A DNA stretch of 64,000 bases from Salivita marina (GTDB lineage Bacteria > Pseudomonadota > Gammaproteobacteria > Pseudomonadales > Azotimanducaceae), in contig JAYQNS010000003.1 in the NCBI GenBank assembly GCA_038144425.1, positions 1 to 64,000 on the forward strand, in the 5' to 3' direction. The first letter of the stretch is position 1. Each line of letters begins with the position of its first letter. The position numbers were made by a program, and so were the translations under genes. Shown here one piece after another: positions 1 to 9,552 of this stretch. The notes below the pieces were generated by a model. It worked only from the letters and a program-made list of their open reading frames with translations. It was not told the DNA's origin and ran no database searches.

Positions 1-126
1 GGGCCTCGAGGCGGGAAACGGTTTGGGAGAGGGCGGAATGGGTTACCCCAAGCATCTCAGCGGCTCGGCGATAGCTCGCCAGATCCGTAAGGGTCACGAT
101 GTGCCTAAGCTGACTTTCCGAGGCCA
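1..126 (-). CDS. LysR-family regulator, N-terminal part (cut by window start)
   Basis: The first 42 codons of a LysR-type transcription factor are visible, reading leftwards from an ATG at 126. They encode the start of the winged helix-turn-helix DNA-binding domain, including the motif ASYRRAAEMLGVTHSALSQT typical of the LysR recognition helix. The rest lies outside the window. The segment is nearly identical to the start of the next gene, so the two are tandem paralogues. The target genes and ligand cannot be told from this fragment. Confidence 0.75.
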
Positions 127-283
127 TGGGGTCTCCTGAGATTAAACCGGGACCACGAGGCTCAGGCTAGAAAGGCTTGATAATCGAAAGTTGGGACTAA
201 TTGCCGGGCGCCCCGAGGCCGCAAGCCGGGAGGGTCTCGGAAAGACATCGCCCCAGGGGTCGGACCCACCGGCGTTCAGGCCC

Positions 284-1201
284 TTAAAGGCTTCCGCAAT
301 GGTGCCTCGGAAGCACCTCTGCGGCGGGGAGGAGCTGCGCTCCTCCCGCCAGGCCGACGCAAGCGGGGAGATGCTTTGCTGCTCTTCGGAGCTCCTTCAC
401 GGGAAGGATGGCGAGCTCTCCATCGCGTACGAAGTAGGACCCCAGGGTTGCGGGGACCAGGGCGATCACCTCTTCCATAAAAGCAGGAGAGAATGAGGTG
501 TGGATCCTGGGCGACGACGTATTGGTTCTGGTTTCCCCAGGGGAGAGATCAAGTGCATCGAGCGCCTTGGCGACCGGCTGAAAGGGCGCATGGAAACTCT
601 TCGGGAAGGTCCATGCCAATGATCCGGTAGGCGGCCAGTTCCTTAAGGATAGACCGTCCGGGTGCCGCTCAAGGGCCGGATGATTCGTTCGGCAGAGGGC
701 CACGGGGTAGGGAAAGGATGGCGATCAAAGGCGAGGGCGGGATGATCCGCCTGCTCGTCGGGCCCTAGCCAGATGTCCACCTCGTGGTCCAGCAGCGCTG
801 ATTGCGCTGGCGCCAGCTGACCGTCTTCACCACGAAGGTAAACTCCTGGATGGGCCCGCCCGCTAGGGTGAGGGCCGTGCCCAGCATGGCCTGGCTAATA
901 GCCGGATCGGCCCCAATGCATAGGCGACCGCTTTCCACGGACTGCATTAGCTCGATTTCGTGATTGGCTGCGCTCATGGCCTCGAGGACTGGCGCGCCGC
1001 CTCGGACCAGCACGGCCCCATAGGCCGTGGGCACGGTGCGCCGGCCTCACCCGCTCAAACAGTTGACGCCGTAGCGCGCCCCAAGCGGGAAACGGTTTGG
1101 CTGAGGGCGGAATGAGTTACGCCGAGAGATTCTGCAGCCTGCCGATAGCTGGCGAGATCGGTAAGGGTCACGATATGGCGGAGCTGATTTTCTGAGGCCA
1201 T
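284..1201 (-). CDS. LysR-family transcriptional regulator (frameshifted read)
   Basis: The gene reads leftwards from an ATG at 1201. The N-terminal HTH contains ASYRQAAESLGVTHSALSQT. After a frame change the effector-binding region continues (about 765-1034, with GRLCIGADPAISQAMLG resembling the first strand of the LysR substrate-binding domain), and after another change the C-terminal half lies at 284-703. The three pieces are collinear and together have the usual LysR length of about 300 residues, so I treat them as one gene with sequencing frameshifts. The exact stop is uncertain; an alternative frame runs on to about 142. It is divergent from fliC, but nothing here shows that it regulates flagella. 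Confidence 0.6.
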
Positions 1202-1528
1202 TTTTTATCTTTTGGAACAAATCTGACCAAAGCAAACTCGATAGTAAGCTCGGGTAATTGGAAAATGCAATCAATAGTTCACAATTGCTTCATATTTGGA
1301 AGGCGCCATCCGGAACTAACGGTTCCGCTGGCCCGCGCGGACCCCTTGCCCTCAAGCTTTTTCTCCCTCCTGCCGAATGAACTTTTCAGCGCCGCAACGA
1401 AGGCCAACCCTGCCGCTCAGAAGAGCAAGGCAGAGCAGCCCTAAAGCGTTGCCCGGTACTGTCGATTGCAGCGTTAGGCGGGATTGATCCGCCGTTCATC
1501 AACTGACGTCGAGAAAGAGGACATAACC
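1202..1528. other. Divergent intergenic region, LysR / fliC
   Basis: These 327 bases separate the LysR regulator from flagellin. The left part next to the LysR ATG is relatively AT-rich. A clear sigma-28-type promoter sits at 1442-1468. No open reading frame with recognisable protein similarity is seen here. Confidence 0.5.
1442..1468 (+). promoter_or_regulatory. Sigma-28 (FliA) promoter of fliC
   Basis: TAAA at 1442-1445, then 15 bases, then GTCGATTG at 1461-1468. This matches the FliA consensus layout (TAAA-N15-GCCGATAA in enterics). The same arrangement is found before flgM and flaG in this window. It lies about 60 bases upstream of the flagellin ATG. Confidence 0.85.
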
Positions 1529-4375
1529 ATGGCACTTGTCGTCAACACGAACGTGGCTTCGATCCAAGCCCAATACAACGTAAGCAAAACCAACCAAGGA
1601 AATGCAGGATGCAATGGCAGCTCTGTCGTCCGGTAGCGGATTAATTCCGCTGGTGATGACGCGGCGGGCCTAACCATCTCCACGCGCATGGAATCACAGG
1701 TTCGAGGCTCCTCCAAGCCATTCGTAATGCAAACGATGGCATTTAACATGGTGAACACGGCCGAAGGAGCAATGGATGAGATCACCAACATGCTCCAGCG
1801 CATGCGGGAGCTGGCTATCCAGTCGAAACGGACCCAATACCAGGATCGTCAGAACCTTGATGCAGAAGTTCAGCAGCTGAAAAGCGAGATTGATCGGGTA
1901 GCAAGTCAGACGCCTTCAACAACCAGAAAATCTCGATGGGTCCTACGCATCCAAACGCTAGCAGATTGGGCAGAAGCTGGGAAGTCTCTTTCTCCCTGGC
2001 TCTGTCCAGCACGGCTGGGAACCTGTCGGAACGGGTTCTTGGAACCACCTCCTGCATCAGGGCGTGTCACGGCCAGTGGTTACGAGCAAGAATTCTCGCC
2101 CCTGACACGGACACCTTCCAGGGAAGAACGTCTCGTTCACGATTACGCTTTAACGGTAACGACACCTAGACGGTTCGAACCCACTACCGATTGACCAATA
2201 ACAATTTGGCTTCCGATGGCGTGACGAACGTTCGAGGCGACGTTAAAAACGGCGATTAATGCTTCGTCAAAACGATGAACAGGACGTGGCGGACAAGATC
2301 CATGGAAGGCATCCGCGCGAGTGACCGCAACACGGCGGCGTGGTGTCGGGTTCCATATGAACGATGTGTAACGTGGTTACCTACGACGGTACGGGCACTA
2401 TGAAGCCTCAATCCGATGGGGTGCGTTTCTCCCTTGCAAGCACTGCTGACGGCAACTACGTGGAGCTACTCTTCAAGGTGATCAGCGGCGCGGGATTGCA
2501 GTATCCTAACGACGGACTGCGGACCAAACCTCGGCCAAACTTAACAGTTTTTTGTCTACATTGCACGCTGACCGAGTAGCTGATGAAAGCGCGAACTGGG
2601 ATGCGGACTAACGGTAATTTGATGGCGGTTGACTGATTTGGCGAGACAACTATCTTCCACAATGCAAAGAGCAAGCGTCTTGGCACCCATTAAAATTAGC
2701 TGGATTGGAGATGCTGGGGCGACCGGTCAACATTCGCACCACTGCAACGGGCCAGAAAGTGGTCCTTGTTGAAGGACCACCGTTCACGGTGCCGATGCGA
2801 TTGGGATTACGAATTTCAATCGAATGTCTTTCGGCTCCACCACGATTCTGGCGAGATGGTGATGACCGCTTTTCCTCCGGTGGGAAGATTGCCAATGGTA
2901 ACGGGGGCAATTCAATGATCGAATCAGATAACGGCAACACTTGGCGGCGTCGATCGCGACCAGTTGGTATTGCTGGTGGTGACGGCTGCGGGATTACGGG
3001 ATTTCTATGAGGAGCGGGTCCGTTGGTACAGCAGCAAACTAACACGAACTGCTGGTGGCCTTGATGTCAACGGGTAAAGACGCTGGCAGGAGAGATCGTG
3101 AACGATTACGACGAGGCTACAGCTATAACGCTGGGGAAGGTGCCACTACGACGCTACGGATGGTCCGATTGTCGGCGGCAAGCGAGAGGAAAACATCGCA
3201 ACTGATCCTTGCCTGTACGGTGGACAGGGACCTTTAGTTCAACGATACGCCCGTAGATGCTGGCGAGTTGCTGCTTCTCAGATTGATCTGAATCAGACGG
3301 ATGGGTCTGCCTCTACGCAGACGGCTACGTCTAAACTCGACGCTGATTGTTTCGGGAAATGACCGAACCAGTTACTCCGACAAGACGACGGTACTAACTT
3401 CAAAATTGGAGATCACTACCGCTTCGATTTCAGGGGGTCTGCCGCTTTGATCAAATGGTTAACTTGGCGACTAACGCGGATACAAACACATTAGCAACGT
3501 GACAGCTTCCGGTGAATCAGAATTCTCTGCAGGTTATCCTTACGGAAACCGACTGGTGGCCAAGAGCATGGATCCGACTTCGCATCTACAGGGACGGTTT
3601 TGTTTATGACCATCGCAGGGGCAGGGCTCCGCGGTGCGGCATAGACGATAACGGTTGCCGTGAGCGGAGCTACCGAAGCTGGCCGCTGATGGAGAGAAAC
3701 CATGGATTTGGTCTTGACGGCAAGCGACAGCGTGACCTTCCAAATTTCCGACGGTCGTGGCGACGGCGACTATCAGGTTAGGCTTACGACAGCTGGGATC
3801 CGAGGGCAATGCCGATCTTTTGGCTGAAGTCAACAAGGCCCTCAGCGATGCAGGTATTACCGACATTACGTCGCTGCTAAAACCCAGATGCTGGTGTCAA
3901 CTTGACGAAAAGCTTGTTTTACTAACGCAAGGGTGGAAAGATCAAGATTACCAATTTGAGTCCGATGGCACGGCACAGATGACCTTTTCACCGGCAACGG
4001 GACAAGGGAACTGCGATTATCCCAACGACGACAGCGGGAACGCATCGACTGGGAAAACGGTTTCCGCGGTTGCGATGGATCAAGTTGAGGCTCCGCAAAC
4101 AGCTGCGTCTTGAAATCATTGACAACGCGATTGAGCAGGTCAACGACGAGCGCTCTAAGCTGGGTGGTGCGATCTCAGAATCGCCTTGATCATACGGTGA
4201 ACAACCTGGGGAAGCATCGTCACCAACACCGAGCCTCTAAGTCCAGATTGAAGACGCTGACTTCGCGGCCGAGTCGGCTAAGCTGGCCAAAAACCAGATC
4301 CTGCTCCAAGCAGGTACGGCGATGCTGGCTCAGGCGAATGCCTCTCAGCAGACGGTGCTCTCCCTCCTCGGCTAA
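1529..4375 (+). CDS. fliC: Flagellin, unusually long
   Basis: Filament structural protein, secreted through the flagellar export apparatus and polymerised outside the cell. The N-terminus MALVVNTNVASIQAQYNVSK and the following D0/D1 segments (GDDAAGLTIS; AEGAMDEITNMLQRMRELAIQ) are classic flagellin. The C-terminal D0/D1 helices are equally clear (QNRLDHTVNNL; AKNQILLQAGTAMLAQANAS; final LLG). The span is about 2850 bases, near 950 codons, about twice a common flagellin; the extra length is a large variable D2/D3 region (about 2200-4050) with lower GC than its neighbours and many frame breaks, so its sequence is not readable with confidence. It is transcribed from a FliA promoter and closed by hairpin terminators, so probably monocistronic. 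Confidence 0.92.
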
Positions 4376-4391
4376 GCCTGAGGGAGGTCCA

Positions 4392-4420
4392 GGCTAGGCC
4401 CTCGCAGCCAGGGCCTAGCC
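4392..4420 (+). repeat. Perfect inverted repeat after fliC
   Basis: GGCTAGGCCC and its exact reverse complement GGGCCTAGCC flank a 9-base loop, 16 bases past the fliC stop. It lacks a T-run of its own but stands directly before the intrinsic terminator, so it may stabilise the flagellin mRNA 3' end or assist termination. Confidence 0.7.
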
Positions 4421-4426
4421 TAATTC

Positions 4427-4467
4427 CACTGCCCGGTCTGGTCTCCAGCCCGGGCAGTGTTGTTTTT
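4427..4467 (+). terminator. Intrinsic terminator of fliC
   Basis: A 10-bp stem CACTGCCCGG / CCGGGCAGTG is followed by TTGTTTTTG. The arrangement is a textbook rho-independent terminator located 52 bases after the flagellin stop codon. Confidence 0.88.
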
Positions 4468-4511
4468 GCCGGTCAGTGTCGTAGCCTCAGGAGGCTGTTT
4501 AAGGAGTCGTT

Positions 4512-4743
4512 ATGGCCACCGCAAAACCGCCCTGTGAGGTCTGTCGCCTGATTCAGCGGCTACCTTCTTATGTTCGTGCCCATGATCATCATGCTGGTGG
4601 TGCTCCGCTTAAGCGGGGACACGCATCGGCCCCAGCGGTGAGTGGACTTTGCCAAGGTGCTGGCCTGGGGCATTGGCCTCATCTTGGTTGGGCAGATTTC
4701 TTGGAAGGCGTACCATGAATTCGGGCCCGGACGGCGCCGCTAG
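4512..4743 (+). CDS. Small two-helix membrane protein
   Basis: Function unknown. It starts at an ATG after an AAGGAG box. The N-terminus holds a Cys pair (PPCEVCRLIQ), then, after an apparent one-base frame change near 4565, a strongly hydrophobic segment (FVPMIIMLVVLRLSG), a short polar loop, and a second hydrophobic segment (VLAWGIGLILVGQISW) ending with AYHEFGP. The layout suggests an inner-membrane protein of about 75 residues with two helices. It overlaps the next small gene by 29 bases, so the two are probably translated together. Its place just behind the fliC terminator and before fliS suggests a flagellar or envelope accessory role, but this is inference from position only. Confidence 0.5.
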
Positions 4744-4912
4744 GGCGCCCAACTGTTGGCGTTGCAGCCATTTCGCCAGCAGCTGGGATGCTCGGGCGCG
4801 CTATGCCTGTCGGCTCCATGGATTCAAGACGCCGCGGCTTCCGTCGATTGAAGTCTTACAGGCCGATGGGCGCGGTTGCATGGGTTTCCAAGATAAGGGG
4901 GGTCCCCAGTGA
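4715..4912 (+). CDS. Small conserved cysteine-containing protein
   Basis: A 65-residue open frame without frame breaks. Its core has a CxxC pair (CWRCSHFASSWD), then CRLHGFKTPRLPS, then a fourth Cys near the C-terminus (GRGCMGFQDK). Aromatic residues, four cysteines and the GFKTPRLPS motif resemble a family of small proteobacterial proteins of unknown function that I recall in flagellar or housekeeping contexts; four Cys could bind a metal. Its stop overlaps the GTG start of the Sel1-repeat gene, showing translational coupling. No function can be assigned. Confidence 0.6.
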   Translation: MNSGPDGAARAPNCWRCSHFASSWDARARYACRLHGFKTPRLPSIEVLQADGRGCMGFQDKGGPQ

Positions 4913-5621
4913 AGGCACGGTGGAACTTGACGGCAGCAGCGCTGGTGCTCGGTTTCGCCTTGGGAGTACCGGCCCAAGGCGCTGTCGATGAGGCGCAAGC
5001 GGCATTCGATCGTGGCCACTATGCGACGGCCATGCGCGCTTGGCGGGTTCGCGCGGCCCTTGGGGACGCCAACGCCCAAACCAACGTTGGCTACCGGAAA
5101 GAGCAAGGCCTATCGGTGCGCCAGACTACGCGGAGGCGCTTAAGTGGTATCGCCGTGCCTCTGAGGCAAAGCAGCCTCAAGCCCTGCATAACCTGGGCAT
5201 GCTCTATCACCATGGTTATGGGGTAGGGAAAATGCCCGGGAGGCCATGAGGTTCTTCGAAGAGGCGGCCGAAGGCGGCTGGCCGAATCCCAGTACATGCT
5301 GGGCCTCCATTACCACGCTGGGGATGGGGTGCGCATGAGCCCACGCACGGCGCTGTCCTGGTTCCTGAAAGCGGCGGGGCAGGGGCTGGGCGCAGAAGCG
5401 CAGTTCATGGCGGCGCTGGTGATGCTTTCCGGGGATGCCGCCGATGCGCCCATGCCGAAGCATGCTACGTGGGCAGAGGAGGTGGCGCCGAAGCGGCTAC
5501 GCGCCTGCGGAGGAGGTGCGCCAGTTCGCCGAGCTGAAGCTTGATGACGATGAAATCGAGTCCCTCCGTCCCCTTGTGGATATCTGCCTCGAGTCTGCCT
5601 TTGCGTTGCCCGAAGGCCTAA
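4909..5621 (+). CDS. Sel1-repeat (TPR-like) exported protein
   Basis: It starts at a GTG overlapping the preceding stop. A signal peptide is evident (residues about 1-25, ending near ALGVPAQGA). Then Sel1-like repeats of about 36 residues follow: FDRGHYATAMRAWRVRAALG, ALKWYRRASEAKQPQALHNL, GMLYHHGYGVG, and ALSWFLKAAGQGLGAEAQF, each with the LG.LY..G.GV signature. At least two frame changes occur (near 5095 and 5235), and the C-terminal end is uncertain because the frame runs on towards fliS. Sel1 proteins act as protein-interaction scaffolds in the periplasm or envelope; no partner is known here. The position between fliC and fliS suggests a motility-linked role, by inference. Confidence 0.65.
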
Positions 5622-5646
5622 ACCCCTATTTTTGTCGGCGTTTTCC

Positions 5647-5673
5647 TCAAGCTTCCCTGGCTCCCGTCGACTA
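5647..5673 (+). promoter_or_regulatory. Candidate sigma-28 promoter of fliS
   Basis: TCAA at 5647-5650, a 15-base spacer, and GTCGACTA at 5666-5673. It differs at one position in each box from the TAAA-N15-GTCGATTA form seen before flgM, and lies about 45 bases before the fliS ATG. Position and spacing make it plausible, but the match is weaker than the others. Confidence 0.5.
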
Positions 5674-5716
5674 TTTAAGAAGCGTTAGCTTGTTAAAGAT
5701 CGATAGGGAGCCCTTC

Positions 5717-6121
5717 ATGAGTTCAGCTGCTCGTCGTGCCCTGGCCGCTTATGGCGCCGTCCATACGCAAACCGTTGCTGATGGAGCCGACCCCGCCACC
5801 CTGGTGCGCTTGCTCTTTGACGGGGCCATTGACGCGCTCCTGGACGCCGAAGGCTGCATCGTGAGGAATCATCGGCAGAGCAAGGCGAAGGCACTACAGA
5901 AGGCCACAGAGATCGTCCTTGCACTTAAGACCTCTCTGAATGCTGGAGTCCGGTGGAGAGCTTGCGGGCACTTTGGATGAGCTTTACAGCTACTGTTCCG
6001 ACGCCTTCTGCACGGAAACCCACACAACGATGTGGCAACCCCTGCAGGAGGTACGAGGTCTTCCGAGGAGCTTCGCACCGGCTGGGGCGAGATGGCCAAG
6101 AAGCAGAAGCAGGGCGCCTGA
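5717..6121 (+). CDS. fliS: Flagellin export chaperone FliS
   Basis: Cytoplasmic chaperone that binds the C-terminal D0 helix of unpolymerised flagellin and delivers it to the export gate. The N-terminal two thirds reads cleanly (RALAAYGAVHTQTVADGADP, LVRLLFDGAIDALLDAEGCI) and matches FliS helices; the typical L(Y/F)DGA motif is present. A frame change near 5943 leads to GGELAGTLDELYSYCSDAF, the conserved G(G/E)..A.NL..LY.Y segment, and a final part with SSEELRTGWGEMAKKQKQ. Total about 134 codons, the normal size. It is followed one base later by a FliT-position gene. Confidence 0.85.
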
Positions 6122-6122
6122 G

Positions 6123-6443
6123 GTGGCGGCTCAAGCGCTTCGGGAACCTTTGAGAGCATTCCCTCGTGCTCGGTAGCCCCGGGAGGCCCTTGGCGAGCTC
6201 GAGGGCCAGGGCGCGAACGATGCGCTGATGGTGAGGATTGAGGCGCTTGCGGCCCTGCCCGGGGGCGGGCCCTTTCCTTCGGAAGACCTTACGCTTGCGG
6301 AGCACCCGGCGCCTTTGGGCTCTTCCAAACGTAGCCTGTCTGCCCCGGAAACCCCCGCGCACCTTGCGGGGCCCACGGCCGAGCTTCGCTCTGCTTGGCA
6401 GATTCTGCGGAGACGCCTGTCTTCGGTTGATGGCACCTATTAA
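6123..6443 (+). CDS. FliT-position small protein
   Basis: Reconstructed across a frame break near 6165. It starts at a GTG just after fliS, encodes about 105 residues and ends with AELRSAWQILRRRLSSVDGTY. The readable C-terminal part (DALMVRIEALAALPGGGPFP) is helical and polar, with no named motif that I recognise. In many polar-flagellum clusters the gene after fliS encodes a FliT/FleP-like export chaperone or regulator. That would fit the size and place, but sequence similarity is not evident to me. Confidence 0.45.
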
Positions 6444-7592
6444 ATTTGGTCGTCCCCTGTGTTGCCTTCCTGGGCCCAAGGGTTAAGGTTAAGCCCGTAG
6501 ATCGCGCGCAATCGTGGGCCGCCTTGGGCTACCAATTAGATGATGCTTTGCCCTCGTCGGCGCCTCCGCCGCCGTGGAGGGGTTGCGCGCGCTCATCGCG
6601 CAGGTGGCGCAGTCCTCCGCCACGCTCCTCATCCGGGGGGGGAAAGCGGCACGGGCAAGGAGGTGGTCGCCCGCCTCGTGCACGCCCAAAGCCCCCGCGC
6701 CGATGCCCCTTTGTGCCCGTGAACTGCGGCGCCATTCCCGCCGATCTTCTCGAAAGCGAACCTTTGGCCATCGCAAGGGCGCCTTTACCGGGCCTTGGCG
6801 GACCGGCTTGGGCGCTTTCAGCCGCCAACGGGGGCACGCTGTTTCTCGATGAGATCGGCGATATGCCGGCCTACATGCAGGTGAAGCTTCTTCGCGTGCT
6901 CCAGGAACGGCAGGTTGAGCCGGTGGGGGGAACGGCCCCGGAGTCCGTGGATGTGCGCGTGGTGGCGGCGACCCACCGCGATCTTGAGAAGGCCGTGGCC
7001 GACGGATCCTTTCGCGAGGACCTCTACTATCGCCTCAACGTCATCCCCGCGGAGGTGCCGCCCTCCGGGAGCGCTTAGACGATCCGCCCCCGCTGACCGA
7101 ATATCTCTCAGCGCTCCACGCACCGGACAGCGCCGAACCCTCACGCTAAGCGAAGGCTTTATGGCCCTGCTGGCGCGGCATGATTGGCCGGGCAACGTGC
7201 GGAGCTTTCCAACCTCCTTCAGCGCTTTTCTACCCTTTATCCCGGCAGCTGCCTGGAGCCCTGAGAGCGTTCCTTCCTCGCTCTTGCCCCAGGGGCTCCT
7301 GGCGCCGGAGGGGAATCCCTTCGCAGCGGCGCCCGCCGGCGATGATCCCCTGGGGCTTTTTGCTCGGCAAGGCCCCGGCCAATCCCGTGGAGGCGGCGAT
7401 CATGGCGGGGCAGGGCTGGGGCCGTTTCCCGGAGGAGGGGCCCCCTGCGGGAGCAGCTGGCGGAATTTGAGTCCACGCTGATTGCCCGGGCCCTGGATGC
7501 CGCTGGGGGCAACGTCTCCCAGGCGGCGCCTGTTGAAGGTTCAGCGCACCACCTTGATCGAGAAAATTAACAAGTACGAACTCACCTCCTAG
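6431..7592 (+). CDS. fleQ: Sigma-54-dependent flagellar master activator, FleQ/FlrA type
   Basis: NtrC-family AAA+ enhancer-binding protein that activates RpoN-dependent early flagellar genes. Seen across frames: Walker A (GxSGTGKE near 6645), FVPVNCGAIPADLLES, the sigma-54 contact loop GAFTG (near 6780), GTLFLDEIGDMPAYMQVKLL (Walker B), VAATHRDLEKAVADG..REDLYYRLNV, HDWPGNVRE, and a C-terminal Fis-type HTH (GNVSQAARLLKVQRTTLIEK). The residue order closely follows FleQ. Only about 48 codons precede the AAA+ core, so the usual ~140-residue receiver-like N-domain of FleQ is missing or strongly reduced. Start uncertain: ATG at 6431 or TTG at 6446. Several frame breaks occur between 6600 and 7500. 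Confidence 0.85.
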
Positions 7593-7775
7593 CCTGTCCG
7601 TTTTTCGTCAATCGACGGCGCACCGTCGACGCTTTCCCCCTTCCTTGCCGTCCCCACGCCTGAATAATCTATATAAAACAGGCCCTTAAGAATTGGCACG
7701 ATCAGTGCTTGAGCTCCTGCAACGGCAACTCCTCACCGCTTCCGGCAAGGCAGCGGCAAGGTTAGGGAACGCAGC
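7593..7775 (+). other. Intergenic region fleQ-fleR
   Basis: 183 bases without a gene. It holds an AT-rich patch (TAATCTATATAAAA near 7666-7679) and the sigma-54 promoter described separately. In the Pseudomonas layout a separate kinase gene (fleS) follows fleQ; there is no room for it here. Confidence 0.6.
7694..7709 (+). promoter_or_regulatory. Sigma-54 promoter of fleR
   Basis: TGGCACGATCAGTGCT matches the RpoN -24/-12 consensus TGGCAC-N5-TTGCW with one mismatch, and the GG and GC dinucleotides are 12 bases apart as required. It lies about 65 bases before the fleR ATG, so FleQ is the likely activator. Confidence 0.8.
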
Positions 7776-9186
7776 ATGAGCAAAGCAGTACGCCAGGTGA
7801 TGTGGTGGCTTGATCCCCGGGGCCTTCCGGAGGCGGAAGACCGAGCCTGCCTTGAGGCCCTCGGCCTTGCGGCCGTGCTTCCCGGGTCCTTCGAGGCGAG
7901 CACGCAGGGGCGCCGGTGGCGCTGGTCCTGGCCCTAGAGGGGCAGGGCACGCTCGCCCAACAGCTTGAGCAGTATGGCTTGGGCAGGCTGCGAGCCTGGC
8001 TTCCCTGATCGTTCGCGTACCCCGCGGAACATCACGGCGGCGGTGCGGGTGCTCGACGAAGGCGCCTCCCACGCCCTGGCCTACGACGACTTCTCCCGAG
8101 CGAGCTGGGAGGATGCGGCCGCCCGCATTCAGGCCGCCCAGGCAGGGCCAGCCTATGTCCTTGTGGATCCCGCAAGCCTGCGGGTGCTGGAACTCGCGGA
8201 GCGCGTGGCGCGCACGGAAGTCAGTGTATTGCTGGAAGCGCTCCCACGGGCGCCGGCAAGGATGTGCTGGCGCGGGTGATCCATGAAGGCTCGGCCCGGA
8301 GCGATAAGCCCTTCATCGCCTTCAACTGCGCCGCGCTGCCGGAACATCTCATTGAAGATGCGCCTTCGGTCATGAGAAGGGGGCCTTTACCGGCGCCCAC
8401 AAGGATCACCTGGGGCTTTTGAGCAGGCTCAGGGCGGCACGCTCTTCCTCGACGAAATTGGCGATATGCCCTGCACCTGCAGGCGAAGCTCCTGCGCGTG
8501 CTTCAGGAGCGGCAGTGCGTCTGCCCGGCTCCACCCGCGCCATTGATCTCGATATCCGCGTCATTGCGGCCACGCACCGGAAGCTGACCCAGCGCATTCG
8601 CACCGGGGAGTTCCGGGAGGATCTGTTCTTCCGCCTGGCCACCTTCCGCCTCGCGGTGCCGGCCCCCTGCGAGCGCCCTGGGGACATCGTGCCCCTGGCC
8701 TGTACTTTCCTCAGCCAGCATGTCTGGCGGGTACGGCGCCGATCCTCAGCGTTGAGGCGGAGCAGGCCCTGTGCGCGCATCGCTGGCCCGGGAACGTGCG
8801 CGAACTCCAGAACGATCCAGCGCGCCCTCGTACTTCCTGGAGGCGAGGCCGTGGGCTTGGAACACCTGATGTTTGATTACGACGACGGGGAGGACGCTTG
8901 CCCTGCCTTCGAGCTTCCCGCCCCTGCAGCCCCCTTTGAGGCGCGGCAAGGGGGAGAGCTGAATGCGGCGACGGCCGCAGCATCCCCCAAGGGCTGTCTT
9001 CTGGACGCCCGGGATGCCCACGAGCGCAGCGCCATCGAAGCCGCCCTCCGCACCACGGGAAGCCGGGCTGAGGCCGCTGAGCGGCTGGGCATTAGCCCCC
9101 GAACCCTTCGCTATCGCATGGCCCGGCTGCGGGAACGCGGCCATGCCATCCCCCGGAGCCAGTTAAGGAGCTGCGGCCATGATTGA
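7776..9186 (+). CDS. fleR: Sigma-54-dependent response-regulator-like activator, FleR/FlrC type
   Basis: NtrC-family regulator expected to switch on the hook/basal-body genes. Core motifs: GPTGAGKDVLARVIHEGS (Walker A region near 8250), FIAFNCAALPEHLIE, GAFTGA (near 8385), GGTLFLDEIGDMP, AATHRKLTQRIRTGEFREDL, HRWPGNVRELQN, and a C-terminal Fis-type HTH (SRAEAAERLGISPRTLRYRM). The N-terminal about 155 residues should be the receiver domain but show no DD pocket; the place of the phospho-acceptor Asp reads ALVLALEGQG, suggesting a degenerate receiver. Frame breaks near 7915, 8000 and 8240 limit certainty there. No partner kinase gene lies beside it. It overlaps the fliE start by 8 bases. Confidence 0.85.
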
Positions 9187-9509
9187 CGCAACGCCCCGAT
9201 GCCATCGCCAGCATGCTGCGCACGCTTGAGACCTATGCCGATCAGGGCGAAGGGCCCCACGGCGATCCAGCCGCCGGCGCCGGACGGCGTTGATTTGGCG
9301 CCGCCGTAAAGAGCGCGGTGGATCAGGTCAACGCGACGCCAGCAAGCGCCGCGGGCCCTGAAGAGCGCCTATGAGCGCGGGGAAGAGCAGGTGGCGCTTA
9401 CGGACGTGGTGCTCTCCATGCAGAAATCCTCCTGGCCTTTGAGGCAACGCTTCAGGTACGCAACAAGGTGCTCAAGGCCTACGAAGAAATCATGAATATG
9501 CCCGTCTAG
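9179..9509 (+). CDS. fliE: Flagellar hook-basal body junction protein FliE
   Basis: Rod component linking the MS ring (FliF) to the rod. The start ATG overlaps the fleR stop. The C-terminal part is diagnostic: ALKSAYERGEEQVALTDVVL, SMQKSSLAFEATLQVRNKVL, KAYEEIMNMPV, as in FliE (the conserved K...F...VRNKV..AY.EIM.M). Two or three frame breaks occur in the first half. About 110 codons, the family norm. First gene of the long fliE-flhB export/basal-body operon. Confidence 0.9.
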
Positions 9510-9552
9510 GGCCCCGGTTGAATGACGCCCCCTAGGGGGAGAGGACAGCGCT

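Noticed and set aside
1529..4375. fliC as pseudogene, or as several small genes in 1.7-4.4 kb
   Set aside because: Start and end are perfect flagellin and collinear, with a FliA promoter and terminator. Breaks are of the same kind as in essential genes around it.
5925..6479. Long minus-strand open frame of 184 codons across fliS and the next gene
   Set aside because: Arg/Pro/Ala-rich translation typical of high-GC antisense, no similarity, and it covers clear coding sequence of fliS.
8419..9186. Separate sigma-54 activator starting at 8419
   Set aside because: It is the 3' part of fleR after a frame break; the AAA+ motifs upstream (Walker A, GAFTGA) complete the same protein.
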